Below, piece by piece: positions 63,812 through 64,000 of a DNA stretch of 64,000 nucleotides; the first letter of the stretch is position 1; the number at the start of each line of letters is the position of its first letter. The stretch spans positions 310,001 to 374,000 of the forward strand of contig MIAG01000001.1 in NCBI GenBank assembly GCA_001829005.1, written 5' to 3'. Source of the DNA: Sphingobacteriia bacterium RIFOXYC2_FULL_35_18. Lineage in GTDB: Bacteria > Bacteroidota > Bacteroidia > Chitinophagales > Chitinophagaceae. Below the pieces are notes generated by a model. That model had not been told where the DNA came from and searched no databases. It saw only the letters and a list, made by a program, of their open reading frames with translations. The position numbers and the translations under genes were made by a program.

Positions 63812-64000
63812 TTAATGTGCTTCTAACCAATTTTTGCCTTTACCAACTTCTGCTTCTACCGGAACCTCATTGGGTAAAGGAAGTGCATTCACCATGCAGT
63901 TAATAATCAAATCTTGCAAAGCATCTGCTTCAGATTCAACTGCATCAAAAACCAATTCATCGTGTACTTGTAAAATCATTTTTGATTCCCATGCTGACTT
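63812..64000 (-). CDS. polA: DNA polymerase I, C-terminal fragment
   Basis: The last 62 codons of a gene that enters from the right edge. The fragment contains ILQVHDELVF, the polymerase motif C of family A DNA polymerases with its catalytic Asp-Glu pair, then ends NEVPVEAEVGKGKNWLEAH, which matches the usual end of Pol I (VEVGVGxNWxxAH). Stop TAA at 63812-63814. It removes RNA primers and fills gaps. The N-terminal domains lie outside the window. Confidence 0.95.
   Translation of the reverse strand, partial: KSAWESKMILQVHDELVFDAVESEADALQDLIINCMVNALPLPNEVPVEAEVGKGKNWLEAH

Noticed and set aside
1..64000. CRISPR arrays, insertion sequences, prophage, tRNA or rRNA genes
   Set aside because: No regularly spaced repeats, transposase-like proteins, phage genes or cloverleaf-capable intergenic segments were seen; intergenic spaces are mostly too short.

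Overview
The window is an AT-rich, gene-dense stretch of a Bacteroidota chromosome. It most resembles the Chitinophagaceae (Sediminibacterium-like); that is inferred from family content and protein style, since there is no rRNA here to confirm it. Supporting signs are a DUF2480 protein, LpxR-type and OmpA lipoproteins, 7TMR-DISM histidine kinases, a bacterial GH3-family protein, A-rich leaders instead of Shine-Dalgarno sequences, and promoters of the TTTG / TAnnTTTG type. I saw no IS elements, CRISPR arrays, tRNA or rRNA genes. Both edges cut genes: an unidentified C-terminus at the left and the last 62 codons of polA at the right.

Layout. 0-14 kb: an LpxD-type acyltransferase, lysS behind a structured leader that holds a possible 20-residue peptide gene, gmk, a PAS-only protein, a PlsC/acyl-CoA ligase pair, an OmpA lipoprotein, a hybrid histidine kinase, a PcrA/UvrD helicase and a GH5-like protein that lacks its nucleophile. 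14-31 kb: nfuA, a GT-C-like membrane protein with pnuC and a NadR-type kinase, mtgA, LysE, cyclophilin/GH3 protein, a GT2, suhB-thiL-S41 protease, then a minus-strand recX - lpxR-like - omega-amidase-like - nagA operon, a lone response regulator and dnaN. 31-39 kb: a fatty-acid hydroxylase, kdsB facing a kdnB homologue (a hint of 8-amino-Kdo), an orphan GH32 enzyme, uvrB and a transglutaminase-like protein.

39-60 kb: seventeen consecutive minus-strand genes. They include a 7TM histidine kinase/LuxR regulator pair and an amidase. They also include a compact six-gene operon (46.0-53.0 kb) in which secreted esterase, beta-barrel protein and acyltransferase occur twice. The first esterase has lost two of its three catalytic residues while its paralogue keeps all three. 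Then come recA with clustered ACTAA/TTAGT half-sites upstream, a secreted gamma-glutamyltransferase/M19 dipeptidase pair, a di-heme peroxidase and nadA.

The 477-bp gap between nadA and the ppiD-like gene (59850-60326) carries a cluster of DnaA-box-like nonamers in very AT-rich DNA, and transcription diverges from it. I read it as a probable chromosomal replication origin. To its right are the PpiD-like chaperone, a DUF2480 protein, a second fatty-acid hydroxylase and the end of polA. The observations most worth following up are the candidate origin, the duplicated esterase/barrel/acyltransferase operon with its pseudo-esterase, the kdsB-kdnB pair, the GH5 pseudo-enzyme and the recA operator-like sites.
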